Source: DATLNF01 sp046590575 (lineage in GTDB: Bacteria; Actinomycetota; Actinomycetes; BP-191). Taken from it: a stretch of 15,581 bases of DNA. The notes under the pieces were generated by a model. The model did no database searches. It was given only the letters and a program-made list of their open reading frames with translations, and was not told where the DNA came from. The stretch's first letter is position 1. Each line of letters opens with the position of its first letter. Made by a program: the position numbers and the translations under genes. Of the stretch, positions 1-7,497 are shown in pieces. The DNA is taken from positions 1-15,581 of the forward strand of contig JBKJUS010000041.1 of assembly GCA_046590575.1 (NCBI GenBank), read 5' to 3'.

Positions 1-1346
1 CGGTAGACGCCGCCGTCGTTGCCGACGTAGAGGCGGCCGGGCACCTTGGGGTCGTACTCCAGCGCGTGGTGGTCGGAGTGGCCGGCGGGAGCGCTGCCCC
101 AGGTCAGGCCCCCGTCCTTCGTCTCCGACATGTTCACGCCGGTGGCGAAGATGTGGTTGGCGTCCTCGGGGTCGACGTACATACGGCCGAACCACCAGCC
201 GTAGACGAACGAGCCGGTGACCAGCGGGACCCCAGCGCCGACCCCGGTGAACAGGCCGCCGCCGTCGTTGCTGGTGAAGAATCCGGCGAAGGCGCCGATC
301 TCGGTCGACTTGTAGGCGTAGACGCGGCCGGGCACCGTTGGCGCGTAGGCGATGCCGATACGACCCTCGCCCGGGTTGGACGTGAAAGCCGGACCGCCGC
401 TGCGGGCCCAGGTCGCGCCTCCGTCGGTGGAGCGGAAGATGCCGGTGCCGACGCCGGTGTAGTAGCGCCGGTCGGGCTCGCGGAAGTTCTCCCACATGGT
501 CGCGACCATGTTCTGGGAGTCGTTGGGGTCGATCGCCACGTCAGCCGCGCCGGTCCGTGCGTTGGCTCCTTCGAGGACCAGCTCCCACGTGTCGCCGCCG
601 TTCTCCGACCGGAAGAGGCCGCGCTCGCCGCCCTCGGCGTAGAGGGCGCCGACTGCGGCGACGAACACCCGCTTCTCGTTCTTCGGGTCGACGACGATGC
701 GCCCGATCCGGTTGCTGGTCGGCAGGCCGATGAACTGCCAGGACTTCCCGCGGTCCTTCGAGCGGTAGACGCCGTTGCCGCCGTACGTCGTCGAGCCACC
801 GCCCGGCCCGGCCTCGCCGGTGCCGACGTAGAGCACGCCGCCCTTGGACATCGCCATCGCGCCCATGGTCTGGATGTTGCTGTCCGGCCAGATGGAGGAG
901 AAGGTCTTGCCGGCGTTCTTGCTGACCCACACGCCGCCGCTGGCGGCGAGGGAGTAGACGGTGTCCTTGAGAACCGGGTCCACCGCGACGTCAAGGACTC
1001 GGCCGCCGATATTGGTCGGACCGACCATCTTCCAGGTGGCGCTCGCCACGTCTGGCGCCTTCTGGGCCGTCTGCGCCCGGACGGCGTTGGCCGCCTGGAC
1101 TGCCCGGTCATAGGCCCCGGGCGGAACGGTGCCGCGCATCGCCTCCAGCGGGCTCACGTCGTCAGCGGAGCTCAGACCGAGCTCGCCCTCGGTCGGCAGC
1201 GCTGGCTGCAGCACCGACGCTGCCTGGGCCTGAATGACGGGCACAGGGGCGCCGGGCCGCGCCGTCGGGGCAGCGAACGAGGCGGCGAGGGCAGCCGGCC
1301 CGAGCAAGGCGGCGGCGACGGTGCGGTGACGGACAGTGAGACGCAT
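1..1346 (-). CDS. Secreted BNR/Asp-box repeat protein (sortilin/VPS10-like propeller), 3' end cut by the window edge
   Basis: The reading frame runs without a stop from ATG 1346 to base 1, giving about 448 residues. An N-terminal signal peptide (Arg-rich start, Ala/Leu-rich core, roughly residues 1-26) indicates export. A linker of about 75 residues precedes the fold, which begins near 105 (WKMVGPTNIGGRV). Asp-box motifs of the S-x-D-x-G-x-T-W type recur: SKNAGKTF near 142, SKDRGKSW near 196, SENGGDTW near 247, STDGGATW near 306 and TKDGGLTW near 409. A likely extra blade lies at FTSNDGG near 357. VDP/IDP-N motifs sit between blades. This matches the WD40/YVTN/BNR-like glycosidase-fold superfamily; the catalytic class cannot be assigned. 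The C-terminus lies outside the window. It is divergent from the LVIVD-repeat gene across 135 bp, so a shared regulatory region is possible. The family call is strong, the function unknown. Confidence 0.85.
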   Translation of the reverse strand, partial: MRLTVRHRTVAAALLGPAALAASFAAPTARPGAPVPVIQAQAASVLQPALPTEGELGLSSADDVSPLEAMRGTVPPGAYDRAVQAANAVRAQTAQKAPDVASATWKMVGPTNIGGRVLDVAVDPVLKDTVYSLAASGGVWVSKNAGKTFSSIWPDSNIQTMGAMAMSKGGVLYVGTGEAGPGGGSTTYGGNGVYRSKDRGKSWQFIGLPTSNRIGRIVVDPKNEKRVFVAAVGALYAEGGERGLFRSENGGDTWELVLEGANARTGAADVAIDPNDSQNMVATMWENFREPDRRYYTGVGTGIFRSTDGGATWARSGGPAFTSNPGEGRIGIAYAPTVPGRVYAYKSTEIGAFAGFFTSNDGGGLFTGVGAGVPLVTGSFVYGWWFGRMYVDPEDANHIFATGVNMSETKDGGLTWGSAPAGHSDHHALEYDPKVPGRLYVGNDGGVY

Positions 1347-1481
1347 GGATGGCTCCGGGGTCGCGTGAATTCGGATTACTCAGGACATTCTCCGTGCCGG
1401 CGCGCTTTCCTTCCGGGCAGGAACTAGGTGCCTGCCTGTTGAAGGATCTCCCGGATACCCCGCCGATGGACGGACCCCCGC

Positions 1482-2741
1482 ATGCGCCGGTTTTCGCTCG
1501 TGCTCGCTGCGCTCGCCCTGGCCGTCTCCGCGGCTCCGGCCAGCAGCCTCACCCGTGGCCGTACGGCGCCCGCGGCACCGGGACCCGGGTACATCGCGAC
1601 CGACAACGTCTCGTGGCTGGGCAACATCCCGGTCAACACCGACTCGGCGGGCGCGCGCATCGTCGGCAAGACGCTCTATGTCACCGAGGACCGCGGCCTG
1701 ACCATCTACGACATCGCCAACCCGGCCCTGCCGCTGCTGCTGTCCTTCCTTCCCGTGCCGCAGATGCCCTACTTCACCGAGGAGGACGTCGACACCAACG
1801 GCAAGGTGCTGCTCATCGGCGGCTACGGCACGCTCAACGTCATCGACGTTCGCAACCCGAAGGCGCCGAAGATCACCTTCCAGCTCAAGGGCGCTGATGA
1901 CCACACGATCAGCTGTGTGCTGGACTGCCGGTACGCCTACGGCAACTCCGGACTGATCGTCGACCTGACCAACCCGGAGGGCCCGAGCGTCGTTGGCAAC
2001 TGGGCCAAGGGCACCCGGGCGCCCGACGGCGGGCACGACGTGACCGAGATCGCGCCCGGCCTCGTCGTCACCTCGTCGTCGCCGGTCCTCTACCTCGATG
2101 CGCGGAAGAACCCCCGTAAGCCGACGGTGCTGGCCACCGGCGCGCTGCCCGACGACCGTTACATGCACGGCAATCTCTGGCCACGAGGTGGCAAGGATCG
2201 CTGGATCATCGCCGGCAGCGAGACCGGTGGCAATTGCACCCCGGAGGCCGGCGGGTTGATGACGTTCGACACCCGCGGCTGGGAGAAGTCGAAGAAGTTC
2301 ACTCTGACTGACGACTTCCGGCTCGGCACCGGTCTGCCGACCGAGGGTGACTCGCCGTACGACCAGTTCTGCGCCCACTGGTTCTCGACGCACCCGAAGT
2401 GGCGCGACGGTGGGCTGCTCGCGATGGGTTGGTACGAGCACGGCACCCGCTTCTTCGACATCGCCAAGACCAGCGGAAAGATCAAGGAGATCGGCTGGTT
2501 CTTCCCCGTGGGCGGGTCGACGTCGGCGGCCTACTGGGTCAACGACAAGATCGTCTACGCGATCGACTACCAGCGCGGCATCGACATCCTGAGCTTCAGT
2601 GGCAAGGCGTCGTCGCGGGTGCGCAAGGTCGCCGGAACGGGCGCTGTGGCGGCCCGGCCCGCTGCCAAGCGAGACCCGGGGATCCGCTTCGAGGGCGCCG
2701 GCGGACGTCGGTCGGCGTACGTCTGCCCCGTACCCGCGTAG
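1482..2741 (+). CDS. Secreted LVIVD-repeat beta-propeller protein
   Basis: This 419-residue protein starts with a typical Sec signal (MRRFSLVLAALALAVSAAPA) and ends with TAG. LVIVD-type repeats are visible: LTIYDIANPALP (73-84), LNVIDVRNPKAPK (118-130) and LIVDLTNPEGPSVV (158-171), the last directly after a close Cys pair (C145, C149). The rest is consistent with further blades, for example RFFDIAKTSGKIKEIGW and IDYQRGIDILSF. LVIVD repeats form a propeller in exported proteins of mostly unknown role; no catalytic residues can be named. The start is set by the signal peptide because no strong ribosome site is visible upstream. The gene is divergent from a second secreted propeller gene, suggesting a joint outer-surface role (inference). 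Confidence 0.85.
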   Translation: MRRFSLVLAALALAVSAAPASSLTRGRTAPAAPGPGYIATDNVSWLGNIPVNTDSAGARIVGKTLYVTEDRGLTIYDIANPALPLLLSFLPVPQMPYFTEEDVDTNGKVLLIGGYGTLNVIDVRNPKAPKITFQLKGADDHTISCVLDCRYAYGNSGLIVDLTNPEGPSVVGNWAKGTRAPDGGHDVTEIAPGLVVTSSSPVLYLDARKNPRKPTVLATGALPDDRYMHGNLWPRGGKDRWIIAGSETGGNCTPEAGGLMTFDTRGWEKSKKFTLTDDFRLGTGLPTEGDSPYDQFCAHWFSTHPKWRDGGLLAMGWYEHGTRFFDIAKTSGKIKEIGWFFPVGGSTSAAYWVNDKIVYAIDYQRGIDILSFSGKASSRVRKVAGTGAVAARPAAKRDPGIRFEGAGGRRSAYVCPVPA

Positions 2742-2793
2742 GCTCGCGCACCGGCCGGGACACCGGATTTCACAAAGCGCGAGGAGCGAGGCT

Positions 2794-3552
2794 GTGGCAC
2801 GTCCTGACGGGCGCACTCCCGACCAGCTGCGGCCGGTCACCCTGACGCGGGGCTGGCTCGACCACGCGGAGGGCTCGGTCCTCGTGGAGTTCGGCGCGAC
2901 TCGGGTGCTTTGCGCCGCGAGCGTCTCCGACGGCGTCCCGCGCTGGCGCAAGGGCAGCGGTCTCGGCTGGGTCACCAGTGAGTACGCAATGCTGCCGAGG
3001 GCCACCCACACGCGGTCTGACCGTGAGTCGGTCAAAGGCCGGATCGGCGGTCGCACCCACGAGATCTCGCGACTCATCGGCCGCTCGCTGCGCGCGTGCA
3101 TCGACCTCAAGGCGCTGGGGGAGAACACCATTCAGATCGACTGCGACGTTCTCCAGGCTGACGGCGGCACACGTACGGCGGCCATCACCGGCGCCTTCGT
3201 CGCGCTGCAGGATGCAGTGACGCTGCTCGGGTCGCGCGGCCGGCTCGCTGGTGCGGCCATCACCGGATCCGTACAGGCCGTCAGCGTCGGGATCGTCGCT
3301 GGCGAGCCGGTCCTCGACCTCTGCTACACCGAGGATGTCGCTGCTGACGTCGACATGAACGTCGTGATGACCGGTGCCGGCGGCATCGTGGAGATCCAGG
3401 GCACGGCCGAGCGGGCGACTTTCGACCGGCCCCTGCTCGACCGGCTGCTCGACCTCGCGACAAGCGGGTGTGCCGAGCTCGCCGGGCTGCAGGTGGTGTC
3501 GCTCGACGGCTCCCTCAGTCGGCGCTCGTCCGGCGAGCCTTTCCGGGGCTGA
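2794..3552 (+). CDS. rph: Ribonuclease PH
   Basis: RNase PH is a phosphate-dependent 3'-5' exoribonuclease that trims tRNA precursors to the CCA end, working as a ring of identical subunits. The 252-residue product has the usual family length and its hallmark segments: RPDGRTPDQLRPV at the start, FGATRVLCAAS (33-43), GWVTSEYAMLPRATHTR (58-74), EISRLIGRSLRA (90-101) and IQIDCDVLQADGGTRTAAIT (113-132). GTG 2794 is chosen because GAGGAG at 2781-2786 lies 7 bases upstream and because homologues start at this point; the frame stays open further upstream with unrelated sequence. The stop is followed after 1 base by the next start, so the two genes are almost certainly co-transcribed. The rph-rdgB pairing is common in actinobacteria. 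Confidence 0.97.
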   Translation: MARPDGRTPDQLRPVTLTRGWLDHAEGSVLVEFGATRVLCAASVSDGVPRWRKGSGLGWVTSEYAMLPRATHTRSDRESVKGRIGGRTHEISRLIGRSLRACIDLKALGENTIQIDCDVLQADGGTRTAAITGAFVALQDAVTLLGSRGRLAGAAITGSVQAVSVGIVAGEPVLDLCYTEDVAADVDMNVVMTGAGGIVEIQGTAERATFDRPLLDRLLDLATSGCAELAGLQVVSLDGSLSRRSSGEPFRG

Positions 3553-3553
3553 G

Positions 3554-4177
3554 GTGCGTCGAGTCATCCTCGCCACCCGCAACGCCGGCAAGGTAGTCGA
3601 GCTGCGACGGATCCTTGCTGCGGAGCCGTCGCTCGCGATGCTCGACGTGGAGCTGATCAGTGCCGACGACGTGCCGGACGCGCCGGACGTGGCGGAGACC
3701 GGCGACACCTTCGCCGCCAATGCGCTGCTCAAGGCGCGGGCACTGTGCGCGCACACCGGCTGGCCGGCGATCGCGGACGACAGCGGCTTGTGCGTGGATG
3801 CCCTCGGCGGCGACCCCGGCGTACACAGCGCGCGGTGGGCGGGGGAGCCGAGCGACGACGCGGCCAACCTCGACCTCGTACTTACCCAGCTTGCCGACGT
3901 GCCCGGCGCCGACCGTGGAGCGCGCTTCGTGTGTGCGGCGGCCGTCGTGGTGCCGGGCGTGGGAGAGCGGGTGGTGGAGGCCACGATGGACGGTTCCCTC
4001 ACGACGGTGCCCCGAGGGGACGGCGGTTTCGGCTATGACCCCGTCTTCGTGCCGACCGGGGAGCGTCGTACGACGGCCGAGATGGCGCCGACGGAGAAGG
4101 ACGCGATCAGCCACCGCGGCCAGGCCTTCCGCGCCCTGGCTCCCGTCCTTGCCGACCTCCTCCGCGATCTCCCCTGA
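3554..4177 (+). CDS. rdgB: XTP/dITP pyrophosphatase (Ham1/RdgB family)
   Basis: This cytosolic house-cleaning enzyme hydrolyses non-canonical purine triphosphates (XTP, dITP, ITP) to monophosphate and pyrophosphate, keeping them out of nucleic acids. The 207-residue product has all family motifs: LATRNAGKVVELRRIL at 6-21 for nucleotide binding, ETGDTFAANALLKA (48-61), the acidic AIADDSGLCVDALGG (72-86), GGFGYDPVFVP (157-167) and AEMAPTEKDAISHRGQAF (175-192). The start is GTG 3554, one base after the rph stop, giving MRRVILATRN as expected. Translation is probably coupled to rph. Nothing is missing or unusual. Confidence 0.96.
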   Translation: MRRVILATRNAGKVVELRRILAAEPSLAMLDVELISADDVPDAPDVAETGDTFAANALLKARALCAHTGWPAIADDSGLCVDALGGDPGVHSARWAGEPSDDAANLDLVLTQLADVPGADRGARFVCAAAVVVPGVGERVVEATMDGSLTTVPRGDGGFGYDPVFVPTGERRTTAEMAPTEKDAISHRGQAFRALAPVLADLLRDLP

Positions 4178-4267
4178 CTCCTGTCGAATCCGCTCGCGAG
4201 CTCGTGCAGCAGATTCGGTGGCGCCAGCGTCTTCCTCAGTGTGCTGATGACTCGCGAGAGGACCCAG

Positions 4268-4816
4268 GTGGACCGTCCCGAGCCCGATGGCTTCGAGAGC
4301 TTCGTCGCCGCCTCTGGCGCTCGGCTGCTACGGCTTGCGGTCGGCCTGACCGGTGATCAAGGGCTCGCTGAAGACCTGGTGCAGGAGGCGTTGGCCCGCA
4401 CCTACCTGGCCTGGCGAAGGATCCGGGAGCGTGAGGCGGCCGAGGCCTACGCGCGCCGCGTCCTCGTGACCACGCACATCAGCCTGTGGCGACGCCGTCG
4501 GGTGCCCGAAAGAGTCGCGGCGGTGCTGCCGGAGCATGCCGGATCCGACCCCTACGCCGTGCTCGAAAGTCGCGACGAGCTCTGGACTGCACTGCGTCGA
4601 CTGGGCCGCAAGCAACGAGCCGTCCTCGTGCTGCGCTACTTCGAGGACCGAGACGACGGCGAGATCGCTGGGCTCCTCGGCTGCTCGACGTCCACGGTGC
4701 GCAGCCAGGCAGCGCGTGGTCTCGCCGCGCTGCGCCTCGTCCCGGGGCTCGGCGCTTCAGACATCGTGGAAACCGGGCCCAGCGGCCCACCGACGGAGAG
4801 ATGGTCACAGCCATGA
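4268..4816 (+). CDS. ECF RNA polymerase sigma factor, SigE family
   Basis: Sigma factors of this class direct core RNA polymerase to a small regulon, often for envelope stress. Region 2 is visible at roughly residues 10-70 (LLRLAVGLTGDQGLAEDLVQ, TYLAWRRIREREAAEAYARR) and region 4 at roughly 105-155, with its helix-turn-helix in DDGEIAGLLGCSTSTVRSQA followed by ARGLAALR. GTG 4268 is preferred because GAGAGG (4256-4261) lies 6 bases upstream and the product then starts just before the conserved GFESFVAA. GTG 4241 and ATG 4247 are in-frame alternatives with no good ribosome site. The gene lies 90 bases after rdgB and its TGA overlaps the ATG of the next gene, a putative regulatory partner. Target promoters are unknown. 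Confidence 0.92.
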   Translation: MDRPEPDGFESFVAASGARLLRLAVGLTGDQGLAEDLVQEALARTYLAWRRIREREAAEAYARRVLVTTHISLWRRRRVPERVAAVLPEHAGSDPYAVLESRDELWTALRRLGRKQRAVLVLRYFEDRDDGEIAGLLGCSTSTVRSQAARGLAALRLVPGLGASDIVETGPSGPPTERWSQP

Positions 4817-5700
4817 GCGAGCTCGAGGACATGTTGCGGACTCAGCTGCACGGGCATCTCGACGGAGTCGGCTTCGACGCCGGACTATCCGGCGGGGTGC
4901 CGGCCCGTGCGGCGCGGCTGCGTCGCCGCCGGACAGCGCTGGTCTCGGGTGCCGTCGCGCTCTCCCTGCTCAGCGGCGCGTCACTCGCCGTCGTGATCCC
5001 GCGGTTCCTTGACGACCGGGCGTCGATCGGCTTCACCGGGACTCCGAAGGTGGATGGTGCTCAGGAGGCGACGGTGGGCAGGCGGGCCGTGCTGTACGCG
5101 CGGCAGTTCGCGGCCGGCGACTTCGAGTCGGTGCGGGCGGACATGACACCGGCCGCGCGCACGGCGCTGACGGTCGCCCGACTGCGTGGAGTGTGGCGCA
5201 GCCTCTTCGACGACGGCGACGACATCACCGTCGGCGAGCCACGTGACTCAGTCACTGCCGACCGGCCGGTCGGCTCCGCCGTGGCGCGGTCAGCCACGAC
5301 GCGCGCGGTGGTTCGCATCATCGTCGCCGCGGGCGGTGACATCAGGTCGGTGTTGGTCACGGCTGACGGCGACGGCGACTTCGAGGCCGATCCGGGCGTT
5401 CGGCGTACCCGCGAGATCGTCGCCCAGCTCGCCGCCGGCGATTACGCCGCAGTCCGCCGTGACTTCGACGCGACCATGGGCAAGGGCCTGTCTGCTCGGC
5501 GCCTCGAGCAGGCCTGGGAGCAGATCGTTGCCCAGTACGGCGCCTTCAGCCGCGTCGACGGCGTGGTCAGCCGGCTCGACGGCCGGTTTCAGGTTGTCGA
5601 CGCTGTCTGCGAGTTCGTCGAGGGCACGATGAAGGTCCGGGTCGCCTATGACGGACAGCAGCAGATCTCCGGCCTGTTCATCCTGGTTCTGGACGCCTGA
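4813..5700 (+). CDS. One-pass membrane protein with tandem DUF3887-like domains, putative partner of the ECF sigma factor
   Basis: The 295-residue product has a cytoplasmic part of about 40 residues, an Arg-rich stop (RRRR at 37-40), a TM helix at about 41-63 and an outer region. That region is an internal duplication: AAGDFESVRADMTPAAR... with a W-R-S-L helix (about 95-131) pairs with AAGDYAAVRRDFDATMG... with a W-E-Q-I helix (about 207-238), each followed by beta-rich sequence. The pattern resembles DUF3887. The ATGA overlap with the sigma gene implies coupled translation. Position and topology suggest an anti-sigma or sensory role, but the short inner segment has no visible HxxxCxxC zinc motif, so this is inference. 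ATG 4801 is in frame but touches the GGAGAG ribosome site (4795-4800), so ATG 4813 is preferred. Confidence 0.8.
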   Translation: MSELEDMLRTQLHGHLDGVGFDAGLSGGVPARAARLRRRRTALVSGAVALSLLSGASLAVVIPRFLDDRASIGFTGTPKVDGAQEATVGRRAVLYARQFAAGDFESVRADMTPAARTALTVARLRGVWRSLFDDGDDITVGEPRDSVTADRPVGSAVARSATTRAVVRIIVAAGGDIRSVLVTADGDGDFEADPGVRRTREIVAQLAAGDYAAVRRDFDATMGKGLSARRLEQAWEQIVAQYGAFSRVDGVVSRLDGRFQVVDAVCEFVEGTMKVRVAYDGQQQISGLFILVLDA

Positions 5701-5748
5701 CGCGACTGTCGGCAGCCCACGGCGGCAGCGCATAAGGTCACACCGCTT

Positions 5749-5829
5749 GCGCGCTTGGTGGAATGGGAGACACGCCGGCTTTAGGTGCCGGTGCCTTCGG
5801 GCGTGGGGGTTCGAGTCCCCCAGCGCGCA
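5749..5829 (+). tRNA. tRNA-Leu, anticodon UAG
   Basis: A full class II cloverleaf can be drawn. Acceptor strand GCGCGCT (5749-5755) pairs with AGCGCGC (5822-5828), with A5829 as discriminator. The D stem is GTG/CAC (5758-5760 with 5771-5773). Anticodon stem CCGGC/GCCGG (5775-5779 with 5787-5791) encloses loop TTTAGGT, giving anticodon TAG. The long variable arm has GCC-TTCG-GGC. The T stem is GGGGG/CCCCC with loop TTCGAGT (5810-5816). CCA is not encoded. A tyrosine integrase gene lies directly downstream, so this gene is the probable integration target. Confidence 0.97.
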
Positions 5830-5830
5830 C
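5800..5830 (+). other. Probable attachment site of the mobile element (3' part of tRNA-Leu)
   Basis: Integrases next to a tRNA 3' end normally recombine within the T-arm and acceptor segment, leaving the tRNA intact. The region from the variable arm to the discriminator base is therefore the likely attL or attR core. No second copy of this segment was found by eye in the rest of the window, so the exact core and the other end cannot be defined here. Confidence 0.5.
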
Positions 5831-5833
5831 TAT

Positions 5834-5866
5834 CCACAGATTGCTGTTGACCTGCAGTTTCTGTGG
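5834..5866. repeat. Inverted repeat just behind tRNA-Leu
   Basis: CCACAGA (5834-5840) and TCTGTGG (5860-5866) form a perfect 7-bp inverted repeat with a 19-base spacer, starting 4 bases after the tRNA end. It could be a core-type integrase site beside the attachment point, or a weak processing or termination hairpin for the tRNA. There is no T-tract. The role is inferred from position only. Confidence 0.45.
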
Positions 5867-5891
5867 GTGGAGCGGCTTAGCGTCGGACTCC

Positions 5892-5911
5892 TGGCATCAC
5901 GGTGGCATCAC
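5892..5911. repeat. Tandem TGGCATCAC direct repeat ahead of the integrase gene
   Basis: TGGCATCAC occurs at 5892-5900 and again at 5903-5911, an 11-bp period of about one helical turn. It lies between the probable attachment site and the integrase ribosome site. Paired direct repeats in this position often bind integrase arm domains or an excisionase, and could also repress integrase expression. No binding protein can be proven from sequence. Confidence 0.45.
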
Positions 5912-5933
5912 CGGATCTTGGGAGGCGACGACG

Positions 5934-7202
5934 ATGGCGACGATCGTGGCGCGCAAGCGCACCGACGGGACGACCGGATTCAAGGTGCAGTGGCGCCTCG
6001 GCGGCAGCCGCGACGGCGCCTGGCAGTCGGAGACGTTCGAGAACAGACGCGCCGCCGCGAAGTTCCAAGCCCAGGTCGAGTCGAGCGGGCACCGCTGGCC
6101 GGACAGCTGGGTCAAGGGCCGGGGTTTCCGCGCCGAGCCGGAGCCCGAGGTTGTCCAGGTGCACGCGCTTGTCGACTTCGGCACCGCGTACGTGCGCCGG
6201 CTGACCAGCGCCGGACCGGACACCCAGACGCGCTACTTGAAGCAGGTCGCGATGCTGGTCGGTTGGCTCCGGACGTTGAGCGCTGGCGAGCCGACGCTCG
6301 AGGGTTTCACCGCCGACGATGACCGGGACTGGATCAACGCCCGGCGCCGCGCCGGCGCCAGCCCGAAGACGATCGCGAACTACCACGGTTTGCTCTCGGC
6401 GATCTTCAAGAGTGCGATGGCGAAGGGTCTGGTGGCGAGCAACCCGTGTGAGGGGGTGAAGCTCCCGCCGGTCGATGACGACACCGGCGGCGACGAGGAC
6501 ACCGACTTCCTGACCGAGAACGAGTTCGGCCTGGTCCACCAGGCGATGGAGGTCGACTCCCGGGACCTGCTCGTGGTGGCGGTGGGCACCGGGCTGCGCT
6601 GGGGCGAGCTGACGGCGCTCAAGCCCCGGGACATGGATCTCGACGGGCCGGTTCCGATGCTCAATGTCCGACGGGCGTGGAAGGCCAACGGCCGGGGTGA
6701 GTTCGCGCTGGCGGGCGAGGACCGGTTCTACCTCGGCACGCCGAAGACGAAGGAGTCACGGCGTCGCATCACCCTCGCCCCGACCGTCGTCGCAGCTCTA
6801 CGTCGCGCGGTTGAGGGCAAGTCCGCTGATGACCTTGCGTTCGTCGGCCCGAACAGCCAGCGGCTCGACCAGGCTAATTGGAACGCTCGCTGGCAGCGGG
6901 CCGTGCGTCAGGCGCAGCGGAAGGGACTGACGAAGAGTCCGCGTTTCCATGGTCTCCGTCACACACATGCGGCCTGGCTGATCTCAGCCGGCGTGCCGTT
7001 GCCGGTGATCCAGAAGCGCCTCGGTCACAAGAGCATCCAGATCACCGTCGACGTCTACGGCGGACTGCTGTTCCAGACCCACCAGGTGGCCGACCTGGCG
7101 ATCGAGCGCGCCCTCGGCGGTGAGCAGATCGTCAGCGTGGTGCGCGACGCCCACGCGAACGTCGAAGCGGCTGTCGAGCTGACGGAGGAGGAGATCGCGT
7201 AG
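5934..7202 (+). CDS. int: Tyrosine site-specific recombinase (integrase)
   Basis: This protein integrates and, with an excisionase, excises the element. The 422-residue product has an N-terminal arm-binding-like domain (1-65, SETFENRRAAAKFQAQ), a SAM-like core-binding domain (about 75-180, GASPKTIANYHGLLSAIFKS) and a catalytic domain with the full set of residues: R222 in GTGLRWGEL, a lysine in TPKTKESRR (271 or 273), H339 and R342 in HGLRHTHA, H365 in LGHKS and nucleophile Y375 in VDVYGGL. ATG 5934 is chosen because GGGAGG (5920-5925) lies 8 bases upstream; extending further upstream would run into the tRNA. The gene faces away from the tRNA and converges with the minus-strand operon. It looks intact and active. 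Confidence 0.97.
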   Translation: MATIVARKRTDGTTGFKVQWRLGGSRDGAWQSETFENRRAAAKFQAQVESSGHRWPDSWVKGRGFRAEPEPEVVQVHALVDFGTAYVRRLTSAGPDTQTRYLKQVAMLVGWLRTLSAGEPTLEGFTADDDRDWINARRRAGASPKTIANYHGLLSAIFKSAMAKGLVASNPCEGVKLPPVDDDTGGDEDTDFLTENEFGLVHQAMEVDSRDLLVVAVGTGLRWGELTALKPRDMDLDGPVPMLNVRRAWKANGRGEFALAGEDRFYLGTPKTKESRRRITLAPTVVAALRRAVEGKSADDLAFVGPNSQRLDQANWNARWQRAVRQAQRKGLTKSPRFHGLRHTHAAWLISAGVPLPVIQKRLGHKSIQITVDVYGGLLFQTHQVADLAIERALGGEQIVSVVRDAHANVEAAVELTEEEIA

Positions 7203-7247
7203 GTCAGCACGCAGCCTCTGCGGAGCGCCTAGTTCAGGAACTGAGAT

Positions 7248-7282
7248 TGACCGAGACGGCGTGAGCCGGCCCCGCTCGGTCA
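7248..7282. terminator. Hairpin between convergent genes, possible bidirectional terminator
   Basis: TGACCGAG (7248-7255) and CTCGGTCA (7275-7282) form a perfect 8-bp stem. The 19-base loop holds a second small stem, CGGC-GTGA-GCCG (7257-7268). It lies in the 103-bp gap between the integrase stop and the stop of the minus-strand 63-residue gene, where a shared terminator is expected. There is no T-run, as is often the case in GC-rich actinobacteria. Confidence 0.5.
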
Positions 7283-7305
7283 GGATCCGTTCTTCATCCG
7301 CGAGA

Positions 7306-7497
7306 TCACGCGGGAGTCTTGATCATGATCCGGTAAAGAACGCGCTTCCCGCGCGGTGTGGTCACGCTTACGACCATCCAGTCGTCGGATCGTTCAACCA
7401 CCTCGTCGAACCACAGGTCCTCGTCCATCGTTGGAGGATTCACAGCAGCAGAGTCGGTAGTTGTCATCCAGTCGTCCCGTCTCGATCCGAAGGTCAC
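7306..7497 (-). CDS. Small hypothetical protein coupled to the two-TM GAF-like gene
   Basis: No family is recognised. The 63-residue product is acidic in its first half (DEDLWFDEVVERSDDW) and ends in a basic, strand-like segment (VSVTTPRGKRVLYRIMIKTP). It has no signal peptide or TM helix. GTG 7497 overlaps the stop of the upstream gene as GTGA, implying translational coupling; an in-frame ATG lies 10 codons later. It is the last gene of the minus-strand block, directly before the convergent hairpin. It may be a partner of the membrane protein, or its immunity or regulatory subunit, but this rests only on the overlap. Confidence 0.6.
   Translation of the reverse strand: MTFGSRRDDWMTTTDSAAVNPPTMDEDLWFDEVVERSDDWMVVSVTTPRGKRVLYRIMIKTPA

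Noticed and set aside
66..1427. Long plus-strand open frame (453 codons)
   Set aside because: It is antisense to the BNR/Asp-box gene, whose minus-strand frame carries a signal peptide and repeated motifs. The plus-strand product has no recognisable pattern and is a high-GC shadow.
1380..3131. Long minus-strand open frame (583 codons)
   Set aside because: It lies antisense to the LVIVD-repeat gene and rph, both with clear family motifs. Its product is Arg/Val-rich low-information sequence.
2770..4002. Minus-strand open frame (410 codons)
   Set aside because: It is antisense to rph and rdgB, which are certain genes.
4192..4201. Palindrome GCTCGCGAGC between rdgB and the sigma gene
   Set aside because: A 10-base palindrome without a loop or T-tract is too likely by chance in this GC-rich DNA to call an operator or terminator.
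5763..5933. N-terminal extension of the integrase into the tRNA gene
   Set aside because: The frame stays open, but the sequence is the tRNA and att region. ATG 5934 has a good ribosome site and matches the usual integrase start.
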